NCBI GenBank assembly: GCA_016936255.1 | Contig: JAFGYE010000048.1 | Coordinates: 1 to 64,000 of the forward strand | Direction of reading: 5' to 3' | DNA from: Marinifilaceae bacterium | GTDB lineage: Bacteria > Bacteroidota > Bacteroidia > Bacteroidales > Marinifilaceae | Length of the DNA: 64,000 nucleotides | Made by a program: the position numbers and the translations under genes | In this document: positions 6,925 to 15,555 of the stretch, piece by piece | How the letters are laid out: every line of letters starts with the position of its first letter | Numbering within the stretch: the stretch's first letter is position 1 | Notes under the pieces: model-generated | Seen by the model: only the letters and a program-made list of their open reading frames with translations | Told to the model about the DNA's origin: nothing | The model's database searches: none

Positions 6925-8855
6925 AAAAGAAAATAGGTGTTTACGTATGTCATTGCGGAGGGAATATTTCAGATTACGTTGACGTGGAAAAGGTTCGGGC
7001 CGAGATTGAGAAGGATGAAAGCGTATTTTTATCGAAAACAACTATGTTTGCCTGTGCAGATTCCAACCAGAAGGATATGGTTACAGATATTGCAGAAAAG
7101 CAATTGGATGGTGCCGTTGTTGCTTCTTGTTCTCCCACATTACATTTACTTACATTTAGCGCTGTTGCTGAAAGAGCCGGGTTGAATAAATACAATTATA
7201 TTCATGCAAATATCAGAGAACAAGCTTCCTGGGCTCATTCTGATGATAAAGTTGGGGCAACCGAGAAAGCAATTCAGATTGTAAAAGCGGCTGTTGCAAA
7301 AGTGAAGAGGTCGAATGCCCTTGAACCATTTCGGGTAGCTGCGACCAATGCTGTAGCTGTTGTTGGTGCCGGTATTGCAGGGCTTCGTTCAGCAATCCAA
7401 TTAGCCGAATCAGGAGCTCAGGTATATTTAATAGAACGTGAATTTTTTGTAGGGGGTAGAGTTGCTCAATGGGATGATTTGTTTGTGTCAGATGAAACTG
7501 GTAAAGAGTTAATTACCCGTCTTTACGACAAAGCAATGAATCACAAAAATATTACATTGTTTACAGGGGCTGAAATTATTGAGAATAGCGGGAGTGTTGG
7601 AAATATCTCATTGAAGGTGAAAATTGCTCCTCGTCATATGAAATTGGATTGCAACGAGGGTAATTTAGGGAAAGCCATTGAAGTTTGTCCGGTCGTTGTT
7701 CCCGATAAATTTAACTTTAATATTACTACACGTAAGGCTATCTATCACAATTTTCCCGGTGAGTATCCTCAACTTCCGGTAATCGACATAGAGAATTGTA
7801 CCCGCTGTGGAGAGTGTGAAAAAGTTTGCGAAAATGTTGATTTTAGTCAGAAGGATGAATTTCTAAATATTAAAGTTGGTTCTGTACTTCTTGCAACAGG
7901 TTTTGATCCATACGAGCCAAAAAATGATGAATTTGGTTATAAAACGATTGATAATGTTGTTACTCTTCCTCAATTTAAACGTTTGGTTCATTATTGTGAT
8001 GATAAGCTTGTTTATAAAGGAAAAGAGGTTAAGAATGTCGCCTATATCTATTGTGTAGGCAGTCGTCAGGTTGACGGGGATAATAAATATTGCTCAAGGT
8101 ATTGCTGCACAGCTACCATACATGCAGCAATCACTGCTAAAAAGAAATACAAAGATCTGTATAATTTCCATTTTAACAGAGGAATTAGAACCTATGGGAA
8201 ACAGGAAGTTTTATACGATGAATCTTCTCGTTTGGGGGATATTTATTTGCAGTCATTTGAAGATCATCCACCGGTTGTGTCTAAGGAAGGTGACAAGACT
8301 ATTGTTACTATTAACGATATTTTAACTGCCGATAAAATTTTGGAAGTGGAAGCTGATTTGGTGGTTTTGGTAACTGGTATGGTACCCCGCCAGGACAATT
8401 CAATTGGCAGTCTTCTGAAAATTCCAAGGGGAAGAGATAATTTCTTTAATGAAATTCACATGAAGCTGCGACCAGTTGAAACAGTAATTGATGGTGTAAC
8501 CATTGCTGGTGCTTCTCAAGGGCCAAAGAATATTATGGAATCAATGAATTCATCTTTGGCTGCTGCAACCAAGTCTTTTTCATTAATTGCTTCGGGAGAA
8601 CTTTCTCTATCACCTACTATTGCCAAAATTGATGTGGATAACTGCGGGTGGTGTGGTAAATGTGATGATGCATGTCCATTTAGTGCTTTAACAAAAGCAG
8701 ATGTTAATGGTAAGCTGGTTGCAGTTGTAAATGAATCTGTTTGTAAAGGGTGTGGAATGTGTATGCCTGTTTGTCCGTCCAATGCAATTGAATTGATTGG
8801 ATATACTGACAATCAAATTGAAAGTATGATTGACGCTTTAGTATCAACAGATTAA
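6921..8855 (+). CDS. HdrA-like FAD/polyferredoxin protein (HdrA/QmoB family)
   Basis: A 644-residue protein from ATG 6921, chosen because HdrA proteins open with 'KKKIGVYVCHCGGNI' and this ATG overlaps the stop codon of a short upstream frame; ATG 6891 would add ten residues. Order of domains: N-terminal HdrA cysteine domain (Cys10, Cys12, later 'VVASCSPTLH'), FAD Rossmann motif 'VVGAGIAGLRSA' (about 147-158), an internal 4Fe-4S motif (Cys293/296/299/303), the FAD domain's second half, and two C-terminal 4Fe-4S motifs (Cys575/578/581/585 and Cys608/611/614/618). With the preceding flavoprotein it makes a paired HdrA set as in QmoAB. It lacks the C-terminal MvhD domain found in QmoB, which here is a separate gene. 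Membership in a thiol/sulfur-linked electron-transfer complex is inferred from neighbours. Confidence 0.88.
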   Translation: MKKKIGVYVCHCGGNISDYVDVEKVRAEIEKDESVFLSKTTMFACADSNQKDMVTDIAEKQLDGAVVASCSPTLHLLTFSAVAERAGLNKYNYIHANIREQASWAHSDDKVGATEKAIQIVKAAVAKVKRSNALEPFRVAATNAVAVVGAGIAGLRSAIQLAESGAQVYLIEREFFVGGRVAQWDDLFVSDETGKELITRLYDKAMNHKNITLFTGAEIIENSGSVGNISLKVKIAPRHMKLDCNEGNLGKAIEVCPVVVPDKFNFNITTRKAIYHNFPGEYPQLPVIDIENCTRCGECEKVCENVDFSQKDEFLNIKVGSVLLATGFDPYEPKNDEFGYKTIDNVVTLPQFKRLVHYCDDKLVYKGKEVKNVAYIYCVGSRQVDGDNKYCSRYCCTATIHAAITAKKKYKDLYNFHFNRGIRTYGKQEVLYDESSRLGDIYLQSFEDHPPVVSKEGDKTIVTINDILTADKILEVEADLVVLVTGMVPRQDNSIGSLLKIPRGRDNFFNEIHMKLRPVETVIDGVTIAGASQGPKNIMESMNSSLAAATKSFSLIASGELSLSPTIAKIDVDNCGWCGKCDDACPFSALTKADVNGKLVAVVNESVCKGCGMCMPVCPSNAIELIGYTDNQIESMIDALVSTD

Positions 8856-8859
8856 AACT

Positions 8860-9162
8860 ATGAATATGGAAGTTGAAAAAGGTAAAACCGCAAAATATCG
8901 GAAAGAAAAGAACCCTGTAGCCAAAGAGGTTATGGAGAACCTTAAATATTTTACAAAAACAAAAAAAATACTGATGGATGCTTTGAAAGAAGGGGATAAA
9001 ACCGTTCCTCAACTATCCAAAGCACTAAATATACCTGGAGATGAGGTGTTGTATCAGTTGATGAGCTTGATGAAATACGGTTTTGTTGAAACAGGCGACC
9101 TTGATGATATGGACGAATATTTTTATTACAAAATAAAAGACAATGGCAAGGATAAATCCTAA
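8860..9162 (+). CDS. Small winged-helix-like protein of the Hdr operon
   Basis: A 100-residue protein, lysine-rich at the N-terminus, with a predicted helix-turn-helix/winged-helix core: 'KKILMDALKEGDKTVPQLSKALNIPGDEVLYQLMSLMKYGFVE' (about 35-78), then an acidic turn and a 'YFYYKIK' strand. The pattern resembles MarR/ArsR-type folds, so it could bind DNA, but similar small wHTH proteins also serve as docking subunits. There are no metal-binding cysteines. It begins four bases after the HdrA stop codon and overlaps the QmoC-like gene by 20 bases, so it is made in step with the complex. A start at ATG 8866 is also possible. Function not recognised. Confidence 0.75.
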   Translation: MNMEVEKGKTAKYRKEKNPVAKEVMENLKYFTKTKKILMDALKEGDKTVPQLSKALNIPGDEVLYQLMSLMKYGFVETGDLDDMDEYFYYKIKDNGKDKS

Positions 9163-10198
9163 ATTCACAACTGAGTTGCAAAGCTATGGCGCTTTTGATA
9201 CAAACGCATGTTATAATTGCGGGAATTGTACAGCTGTTTGCTCTTTGTCAGACGAAGACAACTCGTTTCCACGGAAAATGGTAAGATATAGCGTACTTGG
9301 TTTGGAAAATGAAATTCAAACTTCATTGGAACCTTGGTTGTGCTATTATTGTGGCGATTGCAGTGCAACGTGCCCACGTGAAGCAGAGCCAGGTGAATTA
9401 ATGATGTCACTTCGCAGATACCTGACTTCAAAATATGATTGGACAGGGCTTTCAGGGATGTTGTATAAATCTCTAAGTACATCTGTTATTGCATTTGTTT
9501 TGTTGGCAGTAGGAGTAATTTGGTTTGCATTAAGTCTTAATTTTGAACCTGAATTATTATTGCATTACGGTCATTATTTTGAGATGTCGGCAATTGGTAG
9601 TGTTTTTCTACTGATTTTACTTCCGAATCTTATTCGTATGTGGAATATGGTAATCCGAAAACCAAAGGTGAATGTGTCATTCTCTGCTTATTTAAAATCA
9701 TTTAGCGAACTGATTGTTCATATGTTTACCCAAAAAAGAACATTGGGTTGTGATGATAGTCAAACCCGTTGGTTTCAACACTTAATTCTTGTAATTGGTT
9801 ATTTATCATTGCTTTTCACAACAGTGTTTTTGGATTGGTTTGCAACCGACAGCAGTTTCATTCTGGTTTTGGGTTATCTCGAAAGTGCAGTTATTTTTTC
9901 AGTAACATTTATTTTCATGATTGGACGCCTTAACAAAAAAACGCAGGTGAGTAAAAATTCACATCCAAGCGACTGGTTTTTTGTAATCTGGCTATTTCTA
10001 ATGGGATTGAGTGCTTTTGTTGTCCGTTTATTTATCGATTTAGATATTCTGGAAACTAATATTTGGATGTATTTAATTCATTTAACGATTCTTGTGCAGT
10101 GGGCTATTATTATAGTGCCTTTTGGGAAGTGGACACATTTTTTATATCGTTCGTTTGCTATGTATTTTGAGAAATTAAAAAGTCTTTCGGTGTCTTAA
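9143..10198 (+). CDS. QmoC/HdrC-HdrE-like membrane iron-sulfur protein
   Basis: A 351-residue fusion. The N-terminal HdrC-like domain binds two 4Fe-4S clusters (Cys23/26/29/33 and Cys67/70/73/77, the second as 'CYYCGDCSATC'). From about residue 112 the protein becomes hydrophobic, with roughly five or six membrane helices (about 112-131, 146-164, 212-231, 242-261, 279-300, 306-326). Histidines within or next to helices (His213, His313, His332) fit haem-b ligation as in NarI/DsrM/QmoC membrane domains. It should link the cytosolic HdrA-like subunits to the quinone pool. No separate HdrB gene follows. It is the last gene of the operon; a strong terminator is 150 bases downstream. Confidence 0.87.
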   Translation: MARINPKFTTELQSYGAFDTNACYNCGNCTAVCSLSDEDNSFPRKMVRYSVLGLENEIQTSLEPWLCYYCGDCSATCPREAEPGELMMSLRRYLTSKYDWTGLSGMLYKSLSTSVIAFVLLAVGVIWFALSLNFEPELLLHYGHYFEMSAIGSVFLLILLPNLIRMWNMVIRKPKVNVSFSAYLKSFSELIVHMFTQKRTLGCDDSQTRWFQHLILVIGYLSLLFTTVFLDWFATDSSFILVLGYLESAVIFSVTFIFMIGRLNKKTQVSKNSHPSDWFFVIWLFLMGLSAFVVRLFIDLDILETNIWMYLIHLTILVQWAIIIVPFGKWTHFLYRSFAMYFEKLKSLSVS

Positions 10199-10242
10199 TT
10201 AAAATTGTTTTAACAGGCTAATATTATTAATGGCTATTGTTT

Positions 10243-10286
10243 AAGTAAAGTGTCCTTGGATCTGCTTTTCATTCACTTTACTTTTT
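10243..10286 (+). terminator. Possible weak hairpin terminator after the Hdr operon
   Basis: AAGTAAAGTG at 10243-10252 pairs with CACTTTACTT at 10274-10283 across a 21-base loop and is followed by a short T run. The long loop makes this weaker than the terminator at 10347; it may be a processing or 3'-end-stabilising stem. Confidence 0.35.
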
Positions 10287-10346
10287 AAATGACGGGAATT
10301 AATTTAATAGTCTTGCTAAAGAATTTCAAGTTCGAAAGAATATTGC

Positions 10347-10385
10347 GGCCTCAAATCAGTTTTCTGATTTGAGGCCATTTTTTTT
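10347..10385 (+). terminator. Strong Rho-independent terminator closing the sulfur/Hdr operon
   Basis: A perfect 13-bp stem (GGCCTCAAATCAG / CTGATTTGAGGCC) with a TTTT loop, followed by eight or more T residues. It separates the Hdr-like operon from the DUF5808 gene. Confidence 0.93.
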
Positions 10386-10446
10386 GTTGGTATTTGTTTT
10401 ATTTATCTTTACGAAAGGTTAAATCAAGAAATAAAAATATTTAATC

Positions 10447-10659
10447 ATGAGAAGAAAACTTGATCAACATTTACTGGATTCAATGAGTAAGAATCTGGGA
10501 AATTGGCATGGCCCGTTTTATTGCAACCGAAAAGATCCACGATTAATTGTCCCCAAATACAATCCGATGTTGGGCTGGACTTTTAATTTTGCAAATCCAT
10601 ATGCGTATCTGATTGTAGTTGCAATTGTGTTAATTATTGTAGGTTCTCAACTATTTTAG
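10447..10659 (+). CDS. DUF5808-domain small membrane protein
   Basis: A 70-residue protein. Its central block 'WHGPFYCNRKDPRLIVPKYNPMLGWTFNFANP' (about 19-50) fits the DUF5808 pattern (aromatic-Gly-Pro-Phe-Tyr, Asp-Pro-Arg, Val-Pro-Lys, Gly-Trp-Thr-aliphatic-Asn-Phe). The C-terminus is one hydrophobic helix (about 51-68), so it should be a single-pass membrane protein with a short soluble domain. The function of the domain is unknown. It lies after the Hdr operon terminator and is probably transcribed alone. Confidence 0.75.
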   Translation: MRRKLDQHLLDSMSKNLGNWHGPFYCNRKDPRLIVPKYNPMLGWTFNFANPYAYLIVVAIVLIIVGSQLF

Positions 10660-10771
10660 TGGTTCTACATCCATATAAATATCCTTACTCAAAAAGCTTA
10701 TTCATAATTTTGGCAAATCAATTTTCTCCACGGAATTTGTTTTATATTTAGTTTTCTTAATTGGACACTTA

Positions 10772-12730
10772 ATGATACGATCCCGGTACTTTATTATTTT
10801 AATCATATTTGTATTTATTACCACAGTCACGTTTGCCCAGTCGGGAGGTAAAACTGTTTCTGAACTTTTCTCGGAGGTAGAAATTTCGAAAAAGGTAAGA
10901 TTGCTGGGAGACAAGTGCTGGAGTTTACGGGAAATTAATTCTGATTCTGCCATTATTCTTGGACAGCAGGCTTTGCAATTAGCGATTCAATATGATATAA
11001 AAAAAGAATTGCCAAGACTCTATGGGTTTATTGGGGTTGTTCAATTGCACTACTTATACAAAACGAAAGAATCAATTCCCTACTTACATCGGGCTTTGGA
11101 GTATAGCCTGCAACAAAAAGACTCGGTGCAGCTGGCTTATTCATATAACAATTTAGGTGATTTATATCTATTAACTGGAAATATACCTTTAGCCTTAAAA
11201 TTCTCCGAATATTCATTGCAAATATTCACGATTCTTAATCATGATGCGGGAAAATCATATGCATACGTGAATATGGGTTTGGTATATCGTGAGAAGAAAG
11301 ATTTTGATTTGGCACTGGAATATTTTGAAAAGGCTAAATCATTATGGAAGGAGTTAGGAGATGAATTGGGGATGGGCTCGGTAACCTTGGAAATTGCGCG
11401 GACTTATGAAGCAAAAGGAGATCATGATATAGCAATGAAATATTATCAGCAGTCTTTTCAGAAAAGTCTGGGTTCAAGTAATGTCAGATATGCTGCTTTT
11501 TGTTTGTCAGGAATGGCTAATATATTTTATCTGAAAAGTGAGTACGATAAAGCGTTTGAATATTATCAGAAAGCATTGAAATTAAATCAGGAGCGCAGGC
11601 ATAATTTTGGTATGGTTGATGATTATATCGGTTTGGCCTTAGTTTATGCTCATAAAAATGAACGTGCAGAGGCAGAGCTTGCATTGCATAAAGCGCTTGG
11701 TGTTGCCAGCAAATTAGGATTGAATTCCAAAATTCTAAAAACATATAGGGCATTTGTTGAACTTTATCAAATTGTTGATGATCAGTCAAATGCAATGGTG
11801 AGCTACGATAGGTTTTCATTGGTATACGATTCCATTTTTTCCATCCAGCAATTTGAGATTATTGAGGAGATGCAAAATAGATTTACGATTCGGCAAACTC
11901 TATCCGAAACAGAGCAGGAATTAGCATCCCGAAAATTTCAAGAATTATACTTGGTGATTATTATCATTCTGATGTTGATAATTGCTGTTATTCTTTATTG
12001 GCGTTATCAGTCACAGCGGAAATTGAATCTTAAGCTAGCCGAAATTAACCGGACAAAGGATAAATTATTCTCAGTAATTTCTCATGATTTAAAAAATCCG
12101 TTTAATTCTTTAATTGGATTTAGTGAGTTATTAATGGAAGAGAGCAGAGAAGGTGATTATCAAAATACAGAGAAGTTTGCCGGTTATATTCATCAGTCAT
12201 CATTGGAAGGAATAAAGCTGTTGACCAATTTATTGGATTGGTCTAGATCACAAACAGGAGCTATTTCATTTTACCCGACATCAATATCATTTGATCAGCT
12301 GTTTGATGAGTTAAACAGTTTTTTTGAATCAGAGCAACAGCAATATAAGGTAAAGATTGAATTCAATAATTTAATTGAACAGAAGGTTATGGCCGATCCG
12401 GATATTCTTCGGACAATTTTAATTAATTTAATTTCCAACGCTATTAAATACACATATGAGGGTGGTTTGATTAGATTGGATGCGACTAAAACAAATTCTC
12501 ATGTGAATATTAAAGTAAAAGACAATGGCACCGGGATGTCGCCGGATATTTTGAATAGATTATTTGATAATTCAAAAACAATAAATAGTACTCAAGGTTT
12601 GCACAACGAACAGGGAACCGGTTTGGGCTTAAGTATTTGTTTCGAATTAATTCGAATTCATAAGGGAACAATCAAAGTTAAAAGTGAATTGGGAAAGGGA
12701 AGTACTTTTGAAATCGAGTTTCCTGGTTAA
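10772..12730 (+). CDS. TPR-containing membrane sensor histidine kinase
   Basis: A 652-residue two-component sensor. A signal sequence (about 1-22, ending 'TVTFAQ') precedes a periplasmic region with roughly six tetratricopeptide repeats (about 55-340; e.g. 'AYSYNNLGDLYLLTGNIPLAL', 'GMGSVTLEIARTYEAKGDHD'). One transmembrane helix (about 392-410, 'LYLVIIIILMLIIAVILYW') leads to a cytoplasmic HisKA domain with phospho-acceptor His438 in 'SHDLKNPFNSLIGFSELL', and a HATPase_c domain with N box 'NLISNAIKYT', G1 'DNGTGMS' and G2 'GTGLGLSI'. No receiver domain or adjacent response regulator is present, so its partner is elsewhere. The periplasmic TPRs suggest it senses a protein partner. Confidence 0.9.
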   Translation: MIRSRYFIILIIFVFITTVTFAQSGGKTVSELFSEVEISKKVRLLGDKCWSLREINSDSAIILGQQALQLAIQYDIKKELPRLYGFIGVVQLHYLYKTKESIPYLHRALEYSLQQKDSVQLAYSYNNLGDLYLLTGNIPLALKFSEYSLQIFTILNHDAGKSYAYVNMGLVYREKKDFDLALEYFEKAKSLWKELGDELGMGSVTLEIARTYEAKGDHDIAMKYYQQSFQKSLGSSNVRYAAFCLSGMANIFYLKSEYDKAFEYYQKALKLNQERRHNFGMVDDYIGLALVYAHKNERAEAELALHKALGVASKLGLNSKILKTYRAFVELYQIVDDQSNAMVSYDRFSLVYDSIFSIQQFEIIEEMQNRFTIRQTLSETEQELASRKFQELYLVIIIILMLIIAVILYWRYQSQRKLNLKLAEINRTKDKLFSVISHDLKNPFNSLIGFSELLMEESREGDYQNTEKFAGYIHQSSLEGIKLLTNLLDWSRSQTGAISFYPTSISFDQLFDELNSFFESEQQQYKVKIEFNNLIEQKVMADPDILRTILINLISNAIKYTYEGGLIRLDATKTNSHVNIKVKDNGTGMSPDILNRLFDNSKTINSTQGLHNEQGTGLGLSICFELIRIHKGTIKVKSELGKGSTFEIEFPG

Positions 12731-12772
12731 AAGAAAGAATCATTCATGATTAAATATTTCTTTCTTATCTCC
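12731..12772 (+). terminator. Possible terminator hairpin after the TPR kinase
   Basis: AAGAAAGAA just after the stop codon pairs with TTCTTTCTT near 12765, enclosing a second small palindrome (AATCA...TGATT). The stem is A-T rich and the T run is interrupted, so it is only a weak candidate. Confidence 0.35.
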
Positions 12773-13141
12773 TGATTCTATTTTTTACTACATTTCTATG
12801 TTTTGTGGCTGACTCGTAAGCCAATTGTACCAATAGCAGATAAAGAGAGAAACTGACGAGGCTTCATTGATACAGGTTAAGGTTTGGAGCCTTAAATGTA
12901 TTAAAAAAAGAATTATTTCAGGATTTATGAAGTGGAATTATTTTAGTGTTGCAGTGAAGTACAACGTGTGTCAAGATGCTTATTTACAAGTGTCTGGGTG
13001 GGATGCTATCTGTTTGATGTAAATACAATCGATTAAGCTATTTGGTGAAAATTGAATACCAATGTTGTTTTTTTTATAACTTGCATATGTAGTTTGTATT
13101 AATTCAACCTTAATATTGAGCTGCAACGGACAAATAAAACC
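12773..13141. other. Intergenic stretch before the acyl-CoA synthetase gene
   Basis: About 370 bases with no supported gene. I see no tRNA, no strong hairpin and only imperfect promoter-like boxes close to the downstream start. Confidence 0.4.
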
Positions 13142-14788
13142 ATGATGAAACAGTATAAAAGTTTAACTTTTCCTGCGCTTTTTTCGGAAACTGCAGCGAA
13201 ATTCGGCAACTGTAATGCAATGGCCCTTGTTGGGCAAACTCCCTTTACTTATAACGAGGTTTATGCAAATATTCAAGCCTTACTTGCATTTTTTGAGAAG
13301 TTGGGAATTAAACCGGGTGATAAAATTGCTCTGTTGAGCACGAACATGCCTAATTGGGGAATGGCCTACTATGCAACAACTTTTATGGGTGCAGTTGTTG
13401 TTCCAATGTTACCTGATTTTAGTCAGTTTGAGATTGAAAATATTTTAAGCCATTCTGAAGCAAAAGCTGTTTTTGTTTCGACAGGTTTGCGTTCTAAAAT
13501 TAAAAACCTTAAAATTGAAACCTTACAATCGATTATTGCAATTGAAGATTTCAATTTAATTCATACAAATGAATCTTCACCGAAATTTGATCTTTCTGAA
13601 AAACCAAAGCAGGATTATCAGGTTTGTGAGGATGATATGGCTGCAATTATTTATACGTCTGGAACAACAGGCAACTCTAAGGGTGTTATGTTGTCTCATA
13701 AAAATATCTGCTCCAATGCTATTCTGTCAAAAACAATCCATCCTATAGATGAAACGGATCGTTTTCTTTCAATTTTACCTTTGTCGCACACCTATGAAAA
13801 TACTTTGGGATATGTGATTCCGATGATTGCCGGTTCTTGTATCTATTATTTAGGAAAAGCTCCCGTGCCTTCATTATTATTGTCAGCATTTAAAGAAGTA
13901 CGGCCAACCATCATGTTTTCGGTACCATTGATTATCGAGAAGATTTACAGGAGTAAAATTTTACCGTCGATTAATGGGAAAGCCGTTACCAAATATTTAT
14001 ATAAAATTCCGTTTTTCCGCAAGAAGCTGAATGCAATTGCCGGAAAAAAATTAATGGAAACCTTTGGTGGTAAATTAACCTTTTTTGGTATTGGCGGAGC
14101 TAAATTGAATTCTAAGGTTGAACTATTTTTGCGTGAAGCAAAATTTCCCTATGCAATTGGTTATGGATTAACAGAAACAGCACCATTAATTGCAGGATGT
14201 GGTCCGGCAATTACTAAATTTCAATCTACAGGGCCTGCTTTAGTCGGAGTTGAGCTGAAAATCAATAATCCAGACCCTGTTACTCAAATTGGAGAAGTAT
14301 GGGCAAAGGGTGATAATGTGATGATGGGTTACTATAAAGAGCCCGAAAAAACCAAGGAGGTTTTAACCGAAGATGGTTGGTTTAAAACCGGCGACTTGGC
14401 AAAAATGGATAAAGACAATTATTTATATATCGAAGGTCGATTGAAAAATATGATTGTTGGATCAAGTGGAGAAAACATTTATCCGGAAGAAATAGAATCG
14501 GTAATCAATAACTTTAAACATGTAATAGAGTCTGTAGTTATTGAGCAGAAAGGAAAATTGGTTGCAATGGTTCATTTTAATTATGAGGAATTGGAACAGC
14601 AATATCAACATCTTAAAAAAGAGGTGGGGAATTATGTCGATGACACTGTTGATGAGTTAATGCAGGAATTACAGGTTTATGTGAATTCACGTGTAAATAA
14701 ATTTTCGCAGGTTCAGTTAGTGATCGCCCAAATTGACCCATTTCAAAAAACGGCAACGCATAAAATAAAGCGGTTTCTATACCATTAG
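13142..14788 (+). CDS. AMP-dependent long-chain acyl-CoA synthetase
   Basis: A 548-residue enzyme of the ANL superfamily that activates a fatty acid with ATP and joins it to CoA. Visible motifs are the P-loop-like 'IIYTSGTTGNSKGVMLSHKN' (about 171-190), 'GYGLTETAPLIAG' (about 340-352), 'GWFKTGDLAKMD' and the hinge/lysine region 'GRLKNMIVGSSGENIYPEEIE'. The C-terminus ends in 'PFQKTATHKIKRFL', containing the usual catalytic-lysine area. It resembles the FadD/Fats long-chain group rather than acetyl-CoA synthetase. No membrane segment is seen. It stands alone with its own terminator at 14809. Confidence 0.9.
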   Translation: MMKQYKSLTFPALFSETAAKFGNCNAMALVGQTPFTYNEVYANIQALLAFFEKLGIKPGDKIALLSTNMPNWGMAYYATTFMGAVVVPMLPDFSQFEIENILSHSEAKAVFVSTGLRSKIKNLKIETLQSIIAIEDFNLIHTNESSPKFDLSEKPKQDYQVCEDDMAAIIYTSGTTGNSKGVMLSHKNICSNAILSKTIHPIDETDRFLSILPLSHTYENTLGYVIPMIAGSCIYYLGKAPVPSLLLSAFKEVRPTIMFSVPLIIEKIYRSKILPSINGKAVTKYLYKIPFFRKKLNAIAGKKLMETFGGKLTFFGIGGAKLNSKVELFLREAKFPYAIGYGLTETAPLIAGCGPAITKFQSTGPALVGVELKINNPDPVTQIGEVWAKGDNVMMGYYKEPEKTKEVLTEDGWFKTGDLAKMDKDNYLYIEGRLKNMIVGSSGENIYPEEIESVINNFKHVIESVVIEQKGKLVAMVHFNYEELEQQYQHLKKEVGNYVDDTVDELMQELQVYVNSRVNKFSQVQLVIAQIDPFQKTATHKIKRFLYH

Positions 14789-14808
14789 AAACAAAAAAGA
14801 CTAAACTT

Positions 14809-14847
14809 CACCCCAAATGTTATACCTAACATTTGGGGTGTTTTTTT
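14809..14847 (+). terminator. Rho-independent terminator after the acyl-CoA synthetase gene
   Basis: A perfect 14-bp stem (CACCCCAAATGTTA / TAACATTTGGGGTG) with a TACC loop and a run of seven T residues, 20 bases after the stop codon. Confidence 0.93.
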
Positions 14848-14989
14848 ATAATCTGAAAATTTCTTGTTCTTTATGTTTTTAGACAGAAATAAGATCTTAC
14901 TGTGTTTGTTATTTGTATGATAATCAGTGTTTAGTAGTGGGTGGTTTGCTTTGGTTTTTACATTCATAAAATAGATTGTTAGTATCTTG

Positions 14990-15190
14990 AATTAATATTG
15001 ATACATTTGTTTCGCGATTTGGCAATATCATATCCCTTGATCTGATATTAAAGAGGGAATCCGGTTTGAGTCCGGAACTGTACCCGCAGCTGTAATCTCT
15101 ATACCAAACTCTGTTGCATGATGTCACTGTATCTTATGGAAGATATGGGAAGGCGCAACAAGAGGGAGAAAGTCAGAAAACCTGCCTAAA
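14990..15190 (+). ncRNA. Cobalamin (adenosylcobalamin) riboswitch
   Basis: The conserved core is plain: AAGAGGGAA followed by the CCGG...CCGG stem, ACTGTA and the B12 box CCCGCAGCTGTAA at 15083-15095, then GTCACTG, GGGAAGGC and the closing GTCAGAAAACCTGCC at 15172-15186. It precedes the corrin-ring operon on the same strand and should repress it when cobalamin is abundant. The expression platform lies between here and the first cob gene at 15556, and is unusually long (about 365 bases). Confidence 0.95.
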
Positions 15191-15234
15191 AGCAATTTTG
15201 TTTAATCGACACTTTCGGGACTAAAAGTAAGATT

Positions 15235-15465
15235 ATGAAGAAAATTACTAAATCTATGCCTGCGGGGCATATTATGCTTGGTTCATTATTTCGGAACCAA
15301 ATTTTCAAATTCAGATCAGTTACAGATGACTCTCTGTTCATCTCGTTTGTTGCTAAAGCAAACAGGTTGATGATCATATTAATTAAAGAAGCAAAGGCTG
15401 AAAAACGTCATTTGCAAAATTTTAATTTTTGGAGTCAATTTCTATTCCCAATTAATACAATTTAA
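15235..15465 (+). CDS. Uncertain 76-residue leader reading frame between riboswitch and cobA
   Basis: The frame opens 'MKKITKSMPAGHIMLGSLF' and is rich in Phe, Ile and Lys with no recognised domain. Its ATG follows a small hairpin (ACTTT at 15211-15215 with AAAGT at 15224-15228, loop CGGGACTA) directly after the riboswitch, so its start codon is placed as if translation were controlled by the riboswitch. It may be a leader peptide, a decayed gene, or simply part of the expression platform. Coding character is weak. Confidence 0.25.
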   Translation: MKKITKSMPAGHIMLGSLFRNQIFKFRSVTDDSLFISFVAKANRLMIILIKEAKAEKRHLQNFNFWSQFLFPINTI

Positions 15466-15555
15466 TAATTCAGCTTGTTTTTCACAACAGGTTAGAATTG
15501 ATGTGCTCATAATTAAAGGCAAACATAGGTTTGAATCCTTTAAAATCAATATAAT

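Noticed and set aside
4262-10198. Calling the locus a canonical sHdr or dissimilatory sulfite reductase cluster
   Set aside because: No HdrB-type CCG subunit, lipoate-binding protein, dsrAB or aprAB is present in the window; only the sulfur carriers and HdrA/Qmo-like parts are seen.
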